A stretch of 64,000 nt of DNA from Sepioteuthis lessoniana (GCA_963585895.1 OY757912.1:80914154-80978153); one strand, 5' to 3'. Shown: positions 23,886-39,879, numbered from the stretch's first letter. Numbers and translations: made by a program. The notes: generated from the sequence alone by a model not told the origin.

Positions 23886-24404
23886 TATCATATATATAGT
23901 ATTTGTATATATTCATAGAGAGAATGGGCAAAATCAGTTGCTCACCTACTGATCAAGGGAGAGATGTATGGGAATGAACAAAGGAATAAATAGGAAGTGA
24001 GTGCCAAGAAAATGATCCCAATAATACTAATAAAAGTTGAAAACAAATACTTCACAACAATAACAAAATGAAAATTTATTATCTGAGTGGAAATGGATAA
24101 CATGTTAAACTGGAAAGTAGAGTTTTTTGTGTGTTAGCATATGTGAGGAAGAATGTCCTTGCAAAGGAAAAGTTTTTGTAGAAAGAAATTTTGTATGTTA
24201 GCGTATGGTGAGTTCCATTATGTGTTTTACTGGGAATATTATGGAGTTACTTACTTTGAGAGAATCTTGCCTTGTTCCTTCTAGTTGGCTGGGGCTGCAG
24301 GATATGATGATTGCAGAACAGACCAGTTTAAATACAATTTTTTTCCTGTCTGATTACAGTTGTTGAGAGTATAAGTCTGCATTGAGTGTCTGATTGTGGT
24401 TTAA
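23886..24404. other. No gene recognised
   Basis: AT-rich, with TATATA runs near 23890-23910. Nothing recognised. Confidence 0.4.
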
Positions 24405-25068
24405 AATGTTGGTTGGTTGTTTGTTTTTTACGGTATATCAACCTTTGTAGGTTATTTAATGCCAAATCCATTTTTAAGCAAATAATCAGCTCTATTTCAA
24501 ACAATTCAGTTTAACATGAGTACACAATTTAATTGTCAAAAACATTTTTATCTCAAGGTATTCAGTTTAGTCAATTCTAATTCAGCCAATTCAGTTTAGT
24601 ATAAGTATAGATTTTGTTTACACACAGTCAAATGTCAAAACAGTTCTATATTAAACAATTCAGTTTAGCGTAAGTACAGTTCCAATGTCAAAAACAGTTC
24701 CATTTCAAACAATTCAGTTTAGCATAAGTACGCAGTTTAAACATAAGTACACAGTTTAATTGTCAAAAACATTTCTATTTCAAGCTATTCAGTTTAGTCA
24801 AACAGTTCTAATTCAAACAATTCAGTTTAATATAAGTATGCAGTTTAGTTCTATTTAACCAATAGATAGGGCCCAATCAGGTGCTACCACTCTGGGCCAG
24901 AGTGAACCTGAAAGCAATGACAATGAAAGAGTGCTCTGCAATCCCCAAAGCCCCAGCATCACTGAAACCTCACCATCAGGTTGTTTTGTGTCATATCCAA
25001 GACACTCATTGGGGAGAGGGAGGTCTTACCCCTCTGCAGAGGTGCAATCAGTGACTGGGCAATGTGGC
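24405..25068 (+). repeat. Composite repeat D, copy 3
   Basis: Starts TTGGTTGGTTG then ACGGTATATCAACCTTTG and TAGGTTATTTAATGCC. It runs through an array of TTCAGTTTAGCRTAAGTAC/ACAGTTTAATTGTCAAAAAC units and ends in the GC-rich module CCAATAGATAGGGCCCAATC to TGACTGGGC (24857-25058). It abuts the truncated mariner. Confidence 0.75.
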
Positions 25069-25674
25069 TTAAAAACTCAAAATGAATAATTCCATGGTAA
25101 TCCCATCATGCACACAGATTAACTTTTCTTCAATGAAGCCCCACCTTTGGGGTAGATTGTGGAGATTCATCCTTGTCAATCCATTGTTTTTTGCATTGAA
25201 CACTATCATATAAAAACAATTTTTGTCATCTGTAATGATATTCTTAAAAAATAGGCCATTTCTCTGCCTTAAAAGAAGACTTGTTATGGTTATGCAATCT
25301 TTATTCTTTTTGCTAAAAGTATGAGGAACCTTACTGTCCAGCTTGCACACTTTTAAAATCTTTTTCAAGTGGTGGCAAATTGTAGATTGGGATGTGTTGA
25401 AATCAAGTGCTAATTCTCAAATACTTTGGCACAGATTGCATTTCACTAATTCTTTTAGAACATATTGATTAAGTTCTGATGAGCATCCTTGTCTGGATTC
25501 ATCTCTCAATACCATATTATCAAAACAAAACTTTGAAAACCAGTTTCAGACTTATTGGTCAGTAATGACACTTTGGCCATAAATACTAAAAGTTTTCTAA
25601 GCCTTTTTTGTATTGTTTTTGTTCTTAAATTCCCACAATATTACAAGTGAAACATGCATTTTCTGTTCCTCCAT
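25069..25674 (-). pseudogene. Mariner transposase, N-terminal half, truncated
   Basis: Starts at a Met at 25674 (MEEQKMHVSLVILWEFKNK) with the two helix-turn-helix regions of a cecropia/mauritiana-type mariner. It continues through LNQYVLKELVKCNL and FNTSQSTICHHLKK, then KVPHTFSKKNKDCITITSLL. The first catalytic block reads IITDDKNCFYMIV where the family has GDEKW; an Asp remains but the surroundings are altered. The sequence stops at about VHDGITMELF, next to composite repeat D, so the other catalytic Asp residues are missing. Several stops interrupt the N-terminal part. Confidence 0.85.
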
Positions 25675-25864
25675 TTTAGGGGCATGAGAACATAGATTAA
25701 ATTATAATGTGCACTCTTTCTCTACTGAAATAAGAATGACTGATAAAGGCAATCATTAATCAGGTAATTTCTGGTTGCATTTAAAGCAGTACAAGTTTTA
25801 AATGCATAGTTACAACTTGCTTTTCAAAAACGAAAAATTATCTATGGCTTAACCTAATATATTA

Positions 25865-26045
25865 GTAAGCTTAGTGGTAGTGAACATAATTTATCCTCAC
25901 TCTCCAACCACGAATGTTAGCATTAGTATATCCGTGATATACCAACACTGAACAAAATGAAAGGAAAAAAAAAAATTCAATTAAATATATTAGACATTTA
26001 ACTTTTGATATATATAATATATATATATACTTGAAGTTTATTTCT
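25865..26045 (+). repeat. Dispersed repeat E (partner at 62190-62380)
   Basis: Shares with 62190-62380, same orientation, the words GCTTAGTGGT, CACTCTCCAA, AATGTTAGCATT, ATATCYGTGATA and ACACTGAA in order, followed by an AT-rich tail. Class unknown. Confidence 0.55.
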
Positions 26046-26200
26046 GTAACTTACAGGCAACTAATTGCTGAAAACTAGACACTCCATACATCCATCTTCA
26101 TTTTCGTGATACTCCACATTTTTGTATAGAAATCATGACATATGTTTTTGTCCAGGTCACTTAGATTTTGTAATAACAGCAATTTGTAAGGAATCATTTG

Positions 26201-26554
26201 TCACTGTTTTTGCAAAATTTTCCAAACAGCTTGGTAAGGAATTTGTAAATTCTGATCTGCCTTCCTTATAGATGTTATAGCACAAACGTCTTCAAAATGA
26301 TCTTCAGATATTGATAGTCTCCTATAATTTCTTTCTATCTTTACTGAAACATCCTGCTGTTTTAAATTTCTTGTACCAATCATAGATGTATTGTTTAGAC
26401 TACAGTTTTTGGCACGCTGACTAACAATGAAACAGATGATGCTGCCAAAAGTCTTAATAATAGATGTTTCTCTGTGAAACAATATATCATAAATGCCATT
26501 ATTTTTAGAATAAAATTTTGAAATATCTACTTCTTTTGTAGATACTCTGTACAT
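26201..26554 (-). pseudogene. Transposase-like helix-turn-helix fragment
   Basis: 117 open codons on -. The start (VSTKEVDISKFYSKNNG) and the end (IPYQAVWKILQK, preceded by ISEDHFEDV) resemble the N-terminal helix-turn-helix modules of IS630/mariner-like transposases with a DUF4817-type domain. No catalytic domain follows; downstream lies dispersed repeat E. The assignment rests on motif resemblance only. Confidence 0.45.
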
Positions 26555-27042
26555 ATAACAAATTGTTCTAAAAACATATTCGATTAAATATGATTACTCC
26601 AAATATGATTACTCATTTATTGTTCCATGCTACTGTCTTTCATTTGATAAAGAAAGTACTGTTGCATAACTGACTTTCATATTAATAATACCATAAGAAA
26701 ATCAATCATTATTGTCCATTCTAAAGGAGCATTTTTCTGAGAATGCTACAGTAGATTATGCCGAAAGAATAACAATAGTTTTACAGTTCAACTATATTCA
26801 CTAGTATTCCAATGATGTAGTCATATGACAACTTGGCATTTAAGCATCTTCTAGAATCTTTGATACAATTGTTTCCAGTTGTTACTATTTTTCTAGCTAT
26901 TTTTATTTGTTTTACTCTTCTTAAAGAAAGATTGTTACTAATATGCTAATGATGACAAGTCAATTATTACTTGTGTATCAAATAATTTATTCATATCTCA
27001 ATCTAGGCGTTGACATTTGATTGCTTTTTCTTCTCTTTCAAT
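26555..27042. other. No gene recognised
   Basis: AT-rich; nothing recognised. Confidence 0.4.
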
Positions 27043-27045
27043 TGC

Positions 27046-27083
<38 letters not shown>

Positions 27084-27212
27084 ATAGCTTAGACACACAG
27101 TGGCACTTGGTGACTGCCAGTTTCTTGCCTATGTAATCATCAGACCAAGCAGTGGATTGATGATCACATACGTGAGAAACTGACTGTCACCAAGTGCCAT
27201 TGACTCTGTGTC
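27043..27212. repeat. (TA)n tract followed by a 121-nt long hairpin
   Basis: A (TA)n tract (27045-27080) is followed by an inverted repeat, 27092-27212. The arms start GACACACAGT and end ACTCTGTGTC and share GGCACTTGGTGAC, CAGTTTCT and ATCATCA in inverted positions. The loop is about ten to fifteen bases. The shape fits a small MITE or foldback element inserted in a TA microsatellite. A pre-miRNA is less likely at this arm length. Confidence 0.75.
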
Positions 27213-27662
27213 TTAAATCTACATATGCACTCTCACCAATGCTGAGCACTCTTTATTTATGAATATAGCAAATTACATTATTTATCTTGGTATTCATATT
27301 CTTCCACTTTTTAAGTACATTTTGATTTAAACTTTACTGAAAATACTATAAAACATTGGGTGACTCAAATACACAATAAAAGTTTCATGCAGTTTATAAA
27401 GAAGGTGCTGTAAATAATCTAATGTATCAAAAGTGGTTTGTAAAGTTCTGTGATGAAGATTTCTCGCTGAATGATACCTTATAGTTAGGTAGATTAAGTA
27501 AGGTTGATAAAAATCAAATGAAGATATTAATTGAAAGTAACTGACTTCATATATGACAGCTTATATTTACTCATGATGACAAGTCTTTTATCACTTTTAT
27601 ATTCAATAATTTCTTCACATATCAACCAAAGTCTTGGTATTTTCATGTTTTTTTTCTCTTCT
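27213..27662. other. No gene recognised
   Basis: AT-rich; nothing recognised. Confidence 0.4.
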
Positions 27663-27905
27663 TTGATTTGGTTTCTTTGTTTAATGGCATATTAATCTTC
27701 ATGAGTTATCAAATGTCAAAGCCATCCTTGTAAAAGAACAGTAGTGGTATGATTTAATCTACAGCTGGAGAGATAAAGGGGTTCATACCTTTCCCAAGGG
27801 TATTAGTCTGAAAGTGAACATAATAGTGTAACTACTTTTATTTCAAACTTGCTTTCTAAAATGTCTCAGTTCAGCATGTTAGCAACTACACCATGAGGAC
27901 CCTCA
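27663..27905 (-). repeat. tRNA-derived SINE, family B (old)
   Basis: Same layout as the well-preserved copy at 59168-59404: TTTAATGGCATATTAA at the left (3' end of the SINE), GGGGTTCATACCTTTCCCAA in the middle and a decayed tRNA-like head at the right (CTACACCATGAGGACC on +). Confidence 0.7.
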
Positions 27906-27944
27906 TCTCTTCTCTGCCTTTGGATTATATACATATATATATAC

Positions 27945-27948
<4 letters not shown>

Positions 27949-28021
<73 letters not shown>
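27949..28021. repeat. (GT)n microsatellite
   Basis: Uninterrupted GT dinucleotides over about 73 bases. The Val/Cys-rich open frame across it is an artefact. Confidence 0.95.
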
Positions 28022-28022
<1 letters not shown>

Positions 28023-28624
28023 CTTTCTTTTTTATCAAAAGTAATTTGATCTTGGTACTCATACTTTTTAAGTACATTTTGATTTAATTTAATTGATTTA
28101 ATTTAATTGATTAATATCACATTGATAAAATTTTATCACTATATTAAGTTTATATAAATAAAAAAAATGTGGTCTGCAATAGTTAGTTAACTTGATACAT
28201 GTAAAAATCTGGAAATATACATACTATGAATTTTAACTGTTATAAAAATGTTAAATCTCTCTTTGGTTGTAATTGGGATTTTTACATTAAAAGTCAATAA
28301 GTGATTTCAATTAAGAAAGTTCTTTATTCAGTCAATGTCTGACTGAATATTCTTTCTTATTATGAAGTTGTGTTGGTAGGGCTTAGAATATGTTCACTGT
28401 CCCCTGGAGAGGTGTAAGACACCCTTCTTCCAAAAAGAGGTATCCTAGGTATGGTACTAAAATACAAATTCCTTTCATCTTAAGGTTGCTAATGGCCATT
28501 CTATTTGTCAGCTGTCAGGGACTGCTGAGTTTTATAGCTGAGAAGGGTTGTGTACTTGTTAGGCTTGCATGTATCTGAACTTTGGAAGTTTCCTTTTGAT
28601 TAAATGCAATTGAAAGAAGCTTAC
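28022..28624. other. AT-rich with a short tandem; nothing else
   Basis: 28079-28115 is a TTTAATTTAATTGA tandem. About 28375-28460 has a G/C-richer patch (CCCCTGGAGAGGTGTAAGAC) faintly like the composite-repeat module. No gene seen. Confidence 0.4.
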
Positions 28625-28870
28625 AAATACCATCTAATCTGCTCAATAGGTAGAAACTACTTTTGAGATAGATTGTAGAATTAATTTATCTTGAAAACAA
28701 CCTCAGAATTTGTACAGGAAAATTCCACTCACTGACAAACTTGGTGGTGCTATCTATTTTGATACCAGGGTTTGCTGGGAGCAGTGAAAGGTTCTGTTTA
28801 CTGAGATCATGGATGACTTTGCAGTTTTTTAAACAAAGATTTTCGTTATGAGTAACCGGTGGGCTACAAT
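28625..28870 (+). repeat. Dispersed repeat C, copy 2
   Basis: Pairs with 14520-14775 (AAAATTCCACTCACTGACAA, GAGTAACCGGTGGGCTAC). Same orientation and same apparent right end. Confidence 0.55.
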
Positions 28871-33627
<4,757 letters not shown>

Positions 33628-33639
33628 GGGGTGATACCC

Positions 33640-34631
33640 AAAAGTAATCAGAATTTAAACAAAGCTTGTGATACAGACTTCTCATGAGTTACTACCCTTT
33701 TTGAGCCTGCATCCAAACAGCAGTCAAGGAACTACTTGAGTGAGTCAAAGGTTTTGCAATAGTTTAGTACATGCTAGTTTGCCCCACATATATCACATGA
33801 CCAAAGCAGATCAAGCTGTGGAAGGTACCCACTGTGTAATGGTTCACAAGCTAATTTAGCACATCATTGTTAGTGAACTCAGTTCTTACTTGGTGCCACA
33901 ACTGAACTAAGCTGAGTAAATAACAACATCGCAAATCCCACATAAAGACCAGTAACATTACCCAGCTGGAGCTAAAATGATTTTTAACACCTGATTTTGG
34001 ATATTTTGAGTATACTGGCCTTCTCCTGTAATATATAAAGTCAATTATTTTCAAGTAATACCTTCATTTGATTGCTATCAACTTTAACTGATCTACCCAA
34101 CTTGGAGTATCATTCAGCAAGAAATCTCTATCACAGAATTTTGCCAACCACTTTTGAATATTTATCCATTTATAACACCTTCTTCATAAACTGCATGAAA
34201 ATCTACATGTGCCTCTGAGTTACATAATGTTTTAACTTTTCTAAATTAAGAAAAATCATGAATAGGTAAAATGTTTTTTTTTGTTTTCAATGTTACAGTC
34301 AATAAATAAAACTTGCTAATTTTGATAAAATTGTTTTTCAAAAATGCATGTTGATATAACAGATGTTTGTAAAGTTAAAGTTAGTCTTTGTGAATAAAGT
34401 TACTTAAAACTAAATGTTTTTAATGTCATTTAATGAAAAGAACAGAATATTGGCCAAACTTGTGAATATGGGATTATCAAAAATTTGACCATGGAAAAAA
34501 ATTATTCATATAACAGTGGGGTGAAGAGTTCATATAATGGCATCATATCTGCTGTTAATGACTTTTTTGATAAATAGAATCCAAGCACTGCAACACTGAT
34601 GGAAGAAGTGTGTGAACAACAAGGGGAACTA
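33640..34631. other. No gene recognised
   Basis: AT-rich. About 33735-33766 (TGAGTCAAAGGTTTTGCAAT) recurs at 35627-35655 in the same orientation and resembles a mariner terminal sequence. No inverted partner was seen. Confidence 0.35.
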
Positions 34632-35515
34632 CGAGGTGCATATGATAAGTTTCCAGACTTTTTTCGTATGGGCATTTAAAATTGCTGTAGACTCTTGAAA
34701 ATTATTATTGCTATATATCTTATGAAATGACTGGCCAATTTTTATGATTTCAGGTTCAAATGAACAGCTACAGCAGCAATTGGAATACACCCTGCTAAAG
34801 CCTGATTGTCATAGCTGGTGAATTTCAAAAATGCAACGAGGACACTTATAAGAACGATATGCAATAAAATTCTGTTTTAAACTTGGAAAAAATGCCACAG
34901 AAACGTATGGAATGCTTCAGACTGCTTTTCAACCATCTTGCATGAATCGAGCATCAGTTTTTGAGTGACATAAGAGATTCAAGGAAGGCAGGTAGTCTGT
35001 GAGGGATGATGAGAGGTGTGGGAGGAGTAAGGAAGTCAATACATCAGAGTTGATTGGCCAAAGGGTTAGGGTTAGAGTTACTATGTTGAGGTTTTAAGGG
35101 AGTTCAGGAAGAGATTCCATCGGAAGAGGCCAGCACTCTTCAAATCGGGTCAGTGGCATTTCCACCAAAACAATGCACCAGTCCACAACTCCATTCTTGT
35201 CTCAGACTATTTGACCAAGATGGGCATCAAGACAGTTCCCTACCCTCCCTATAGTCCAGACCTTGCTCCCTGTGACTTTTGCTTATTCCCTAAGCTCAGA
35301 GGCTGTCGTTATGAGACAATTGAGGAGATGAAAGAGGTCATTGATACGCTCACACAAGAGGACTTCCATGGGGCCTTCGAGAAGTTGTTGGAACGGTACA
35401 ACAAGTGCATTGCAGCTGGAGGAGATTACTTCGAAGGAGACTAAAGTTTCATGTGTGTACTATCAATAAAAGTGCCCATACGAAAAAAGTCTGGAATCTT
35501 ATTGTATGCACTTCA
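34632..35515 (+). mobile_element. Internally deleted mariner with TIRs and TA target site
   Basis: The left end starts CGAGGTGCATATGATAAG and the right end, read on -, starts TGAAGTGCATACAATAAG; both continue into CCAGACTTTTTTCGTATGGG. The imperfect TIR is about 44 bp, with around six mismatches. TA flanks both sides (34630-34631 and 35516-35517). At 884 bp it is about 400 bp shorter than an autonomous mariner. Terminal integrity suggests it could once be moved in trans. Confidence 0.9.
34831..35444 (+). pseudogene. Mariner transposase remnant (both ends, middle missing)
   Basis: About 34831-35090 encodes a decayed helix-turn-helix part (FKLGKNATETYGMLQ, RASVFE, HKRFKEG) with several stops. 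It joins directly to the C-terminal part, WHFHQNNAPVHNS, then PYPPYSPDLAPCDF (third Asp kept) to GDYFEGD. The second catalytic Asp, in the HQDNAP block, is Asn here, and the region with the first Asp is deleted. The product would be inactive. Confidence 0.85.
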
Positions 35516-37649
35516 TATGTTGAAATATAAACCTCATTCGGTCACTTTCTATGAGAGTATCTTGGTCATCCTATGAACTTTTCAGCTGGCCCTCATAATA
35601 ACAGTGTCTCCTTCAAAGTACAAGGGTGAGTCAAAAGTTTTGCAATATTTTAGTAATGCGAAACACAATTTGGTAGCCCCAAATGCTTTTGTCAAGGCCA
35701 TGTGGATAATGAACTACATTTGACTGTGATATACCTAGCTCACCTGATACTCTCCAAGTGCTACGCTTTGGATTTGCTTCTACAGCAGGAGTACTGCCTC
35801 AGAATTCATACGTTTAGATCTAAATTTAGTTATATTTTATTGTGTCAGGCTTTGTACCCCACTTCAACCAAGTGTCTTTTCTAGAATTTTCAGATCTTTC
35901 TGAGTGAGTTCCATCCAGCAGCTGGTCACTCAGAAACAGATCTGCAATGTTGGTGAGTGTTGAGTTGATCTGGACAATATCAGTAGCATTCATGACTATC
36001 CACATCCCTGCCCATATTGAGTTTTTGATCACAGAAAGATAAGAAGATTGCAGTTGGATATGCTGAGTGACAGATGGGCCAATGGATGGTGGCTGTACAA
36101 TGCTAGAGATTCTTCAAGAAAACATAATACAAAAGAAGGATTCAACCACAGTGAATAACTGTAATAATTCTATGGTTTAAATAGGACAGTGATTAAGTAG
36201 AGAAGTATAGTTTCTCTTCCCAAAGACTGTTAACTTCAGTGACATGAAATTGTAACTCTGTCAAAATAATTTGAGTTTTTGGTTCACAACTCTGGCACAA
36301 AGTCTGGATTTCAGGAGTGCTTTTCAAATGATATGAAGTCCACTGGCAGCAGATTGGCAACTGGAAAGATAACAAAATCACCATCTTATATAGAGGAAGG
36401 CTTCAAAACGAGGTGGGACTGATTAGGTATAGGGTTACTCAATTTCCCTATTCTAGATCGGCAATCTTTTTCAATGACATTAATTTCATTTTTTCCAAAA
36501 GTCAACAACTGGGATATCTGGGGATTGGGCAACCCATTTTTATGGTCAGAACATTAGTTTAACACTCTAATCTATACTTCTCACCTTTACTCAGCAGGGC
36601 AGTATCTCAAGGTTCCTGTATTTCTCCCCCTCTCTCTATTTTTTATCTACCCACTTTCTTCAGGGCCATATTTCAACTGTCCTTATGATAAATCTAATTT
36701 TCAAAGCAGATAAGTGGAAATTATGTTCCCCACCTAAATCAGCAATTCAATTTCTTTTCTTATTAAGGTTTCCCTACACATCTTTTGTCATGTGAGGTAT
36801 GCCCAATGTCTTTTGCCTGAGCTCCAAGAATTGTCCATTAAATAGCCTTATCTTCTCTGAATATCTTCTCTTCATAACATACCCTTCTTTTCAAAACATA
36901 GATATCAGATGGGCTCATAATTATATCTATTAATTTATTCAAAATTTTCTTCTCTAGACTTTTCAAAAGAAAGAGCCAGTCAGTACTTTTATCTTTTATA
37001 TTTTACACTTGCTCAGAGAATTCCCAGTTTTGATCTGCTTTTCCCTTTTAACTAATCAATCTTACCCACTTAAATCTACAGTGTCACAATGTAAGGTAAT
37101 ATCATAAATATTATATATGTATGCTAATGAAACAAGGGCTTCAATCTTGTGAAAGGAGCATTCATGAAAGGAAAAAACACATCCTTTCTATGGCATGTTA
37201 AATGAAAATGAGCTATCTTCATGCCATTTTCCTTATCACTATGACAACCATTCATGTTATTTCAGAGCAAGCATTCAAAAACTTCATCCTGCTGATAAGG
37301 GCAATGTTTTAATGAAGTAGAGTTTGGTAATAAATTATCTCAAATAATATCTGTTTTTATTGTATAATATTCCACTAGAAATAATAAAATTCTGGTATCT
37401 TTAGTTTAAAAGAAAATTAACTTTAACTAAAATTAACTAAAACTTTAAAAATTCAAGACAATAGTAAATATTATTTTCTATTATTTCTTTCTTTTTGGAG
37501 AAGCTATGTTAATCATTATTAATTAAATAATGATTGACAATACTTCATGCTAAAACAAATAAATTTTTCTAAAATGGTATTCTTTGGTTGTTGAGAATTT
37601 TTTAAAAGGATCAAACAAATCGTTTTTCTTATGTACATTTTTTAATTAG
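35516..37649. other. No gene recognised; one dispersed repeat
   Basis: 37320-37420 matches 19690-19800. 35826-36032 on - is a 68-codon open frame without similarity I can name. The rest is AT-rich and unassigned. Confidence 0.35.
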
Positions 37650-38060
37650 CTTTCTAATTAAAGTGTACGATTCTGAATTGACAGTGGCCATTTTGCAGTT
37701 CTTTCTCCCTCCTACTTATAAATCTATAAATACAATTATTCGCCAAGAACAGATCGCAGTAACCAACAAAATCAGTATAAGGGAAGTAACTCCCATTTCA
37801 CTACAACATTCTACAAAAATAATAAACAAACTCTTTTTCAACTTAAAGGAATAGTTTTTCCTTATGATGTGAATTAAAATATAAATAAAACGTTGCTAGA
37901 ACATTTACTTCATTTTGATATTTAGAACAAAATTTTATTTCTTAAATATCTTATTTCAAAATCGGTTTTTATCGATGAGTCGTTTGTTGCTTAGCAACTG
38001 AAGGCAATATGGCTTTGAGAAGTGAACATCGGAGTGAGTACCGTAATGAATGCTTATTTC
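37650..38060. promoter_or_regulatory. Candidate promoter: X-box (RFX site) in a CpG-containing island
   Basis: GTTGCTTAGCAAC at 37986-37998 is an inverted repeat of GTTGC/GCAAC around TTA. It fits the RFX-family X-box (GTTRCC-N1-3-RGYAAC type) with one position off. The surrounding 400 bp contain several CpGs (CGATTC, CGCC, CGCAG, TCGG, ATCGATGAGTCG, CATCGG, ACCG, TTCG), whereas neighbouring sequence is nearly free of them, as expected of an unmethylated promoter. A start codon lies ten bases downstream, followed by a good splice donor. RFX factors drive ciliary genes, and the next gene on this strand is AK9. No TATA box is obvious. Confidence 0.45.
38009..38033 (+). CDS. Speculative first exon next to the X-box
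   Basis: ATG at 38009 follows CAAT and reads MALRSEHR before the splice donor A|GTGAGTACC at 38034. Splicing from here to an acceptor AG at 45189-45190 would enter AK9 exon 1 in frame, fourteen bases before its own ATG. That acceptor lacks a pyrimidine tract, so the join is weak and the frame match has a one-in-three chance. The ATG could equally open a short unspliced frame to about 38218, or lie upstream of the true transcription start. Confidence 0.2.
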
Positions 38061-39190
38061 GAAAGACAAAATCTATTTATTTGTATTTTAGATTTATTGT
38101 GGTTAACATGTTTTATTGTTTTATAATTTTGTTTTCATACATCGAAGGGACATATATTGAATTATTGAAAGAGAATTTAATTATTTTAGCGTCTTTTAAA
38201 ACTAAACAAAATGTTTAAATTTTTTTACAATTTACTAAAAAAATTTAAAGAAAGTTTTTTGGTATTTTTAGAAATTTAAAGAAAACTATTTCACATGACT
38301 TAATATAGTTCTATATCTGTATAAAAAATAAAACCATTCTTTTATTTATTATTTATTTTCTTTTTTTTTTTTTAGTTTTAGCTATTTTAACTAATTTAGA
38401 TTTTTGTTTTGTTTTATTTCTAACAATACTATGAGTTACTTTTTTAAACATTATCTCAAATTAACAATTTGATATTTGAGTTGGTATATTTTGGTTAAAT
38501 TTTTAAATGTACATATTTTAATCTGATTGATTCAAATTGAATTATTATTGTAATAATCTTTTGGAATTTTTATTCTAAAAATACTGTAATTGTTATTTGA
38601 TGGTGATGAAATATTAAATTACAGAGTAATTATGGCAATAAATTTGTCAAAGATATTTTTTCTTTCAAAATTACTAAAAGTTTGCAATTAAAATATTTCA
38701 AGATTGAAATAGATTTATTACTTTGACTTTAAAACAAAATTTTTTTAAAAAGTATATGAAATTTTAAACAAATTTAACATTTTATATCGTCTACAGATTA
38801 ATAACAATTTATGATTTGTTTTTAAAAAAGGTTTTATTCAGTTTAAAATGGAATTAACTTAAATGGAATTATTGTAAAAATCTTTTAGAATTTCAATTCT
38901 AAAAATATTGCAATTATTATGGATGGTAATAAAATATTATTTATTTGTTTAATGAATTACTGATTTAAATTATGGCAGTAAATTTATCAAAGATGTTACT
39001 TTTTATTATTCAAAATGACTAACAATGCAAGATTATAAATGTTTTATAAAAAGAATGATTTCATAATATAGATGCAAATATGCTATAAATTTAATCAAAT
39101 AGCTAAATTTTTTTTATGTTGATTCAACATTAAAAATAGGTTATTTGGTTAAAAATCATTTGGAATTCAGGCAGTCAAAATCCTAAAATA
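38061..39190. other. Very AT-rich, nothing recognised
   Basis: Long A and T runs, with a weak internal repetition (GGAATTWTTATTSTAAAAATA near 38560 and 38890). No gene or named element. Confidence 0.45.
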
Positions 39191-39517
39191 CAGGGTGTTT
39201 CAAAAGATGTGATATCATTTGAAATGTAGTGTTTCAGAAAGATTTATATCATTTTATAATTTAATAACTTGACCAATTCTAATTCAAATGATCTCAAATT
39301 TTAACAGCATGTGTAGAAACAATTCAAAATTCTGTTTCATGTTCAAACACCTTTTATTTTTCAGTAAATGGCATTTCTATACATGAAAAGAAAAAACTAC
39401 ACAACATTAAGCATAGAATTTTGCGTTGTTTCTACACTTGCTGTTAAAATTTGAGATCATTTGAACAAGAATTGGTCAAGTTATCAAATTATGGATTGAT
39501 TTTTCTGAAACACCTTG
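39191..39517. mobile_element. MITE with about 130-bp TIRs, TA target
   Basis: The ends are CAGGGTGTTTCA (left) and CAAGGTGTTTCA (right, read on -), flanked by TA at 39189-39190 and 39518-39519. The arms share AACTTGACCAATTCT, TTCAAATGATCTCAAATTTT and AACAGCA...TGTAGAAACAA over roughly 130 bases each. There is no coding capacity. Size, TA target and CAGGGTGTTTCA ends fit a mariner-derived MITE. The left end has an extra partial copy of the terminus (GTGTTTCA recurs about 32 bases in). Confidence 0.85.
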
Positions 39518-39519
39518 TA

Positions 39520-39879
39520 TATAAGATAATATTGATCAATAGTTGATAATGGAAATGTCATAGCATCTGTAGAAAAAGAGTTCTCCCCCAGGATCAATTA
39601 CAGCCAATAAAAAGTCTACAATATTCATATATAGTAGTTTCCTAATTATGTCAGAAAATTAATAAAATTAGTTTTTATTCTCCATCTCTAATATTCTGTG
39701 AAATAAAATGTTATTAAAAAAATAAAAAATAAAAATGATTGTCATTCAAAAATAGAAAACTACCTTAGTTTACAATATGACAACATGGAAATGGAAAATG
39801 ATGACATTAGAATATTGATTTTAGTGCTTTACATTTTATCTGTGAAATAAAAACATTGTTTTATTTGTCAACCTTTCAG
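39520..39879. other. AT-rich spacer, nothing recognised
   Basis: Low-complexity AT-rich DNA between the MITE and the copia element. Confidence 0.5.

Noticed and set aside
27092-27212. microRNA precursor
   Set aside because: The arms are longer than usual and extend to both ends of a repeat-like insertion; a foldback MITE explains it better.
27893-28087. Open frame across the GT repeat
   Set aside because: Translation of a dinucleotide repeat (Val-Cys runs); no gene.
33735-35655. A large element bounded by TGAGTCAAARGTTTTGCAAT at both ends
   Set aside because: The two words are in direct, not inverted, orientation and no LTR-like extension was found; they are better read as two separate mariner-end fragments.
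37634-37691. First exon of a divergent - strand gene (MATVNSESYT)
   Set aside because: The frame stops after about 20 codons and no convincing splice donor was seen; kept only as a low-interest promoter observation.
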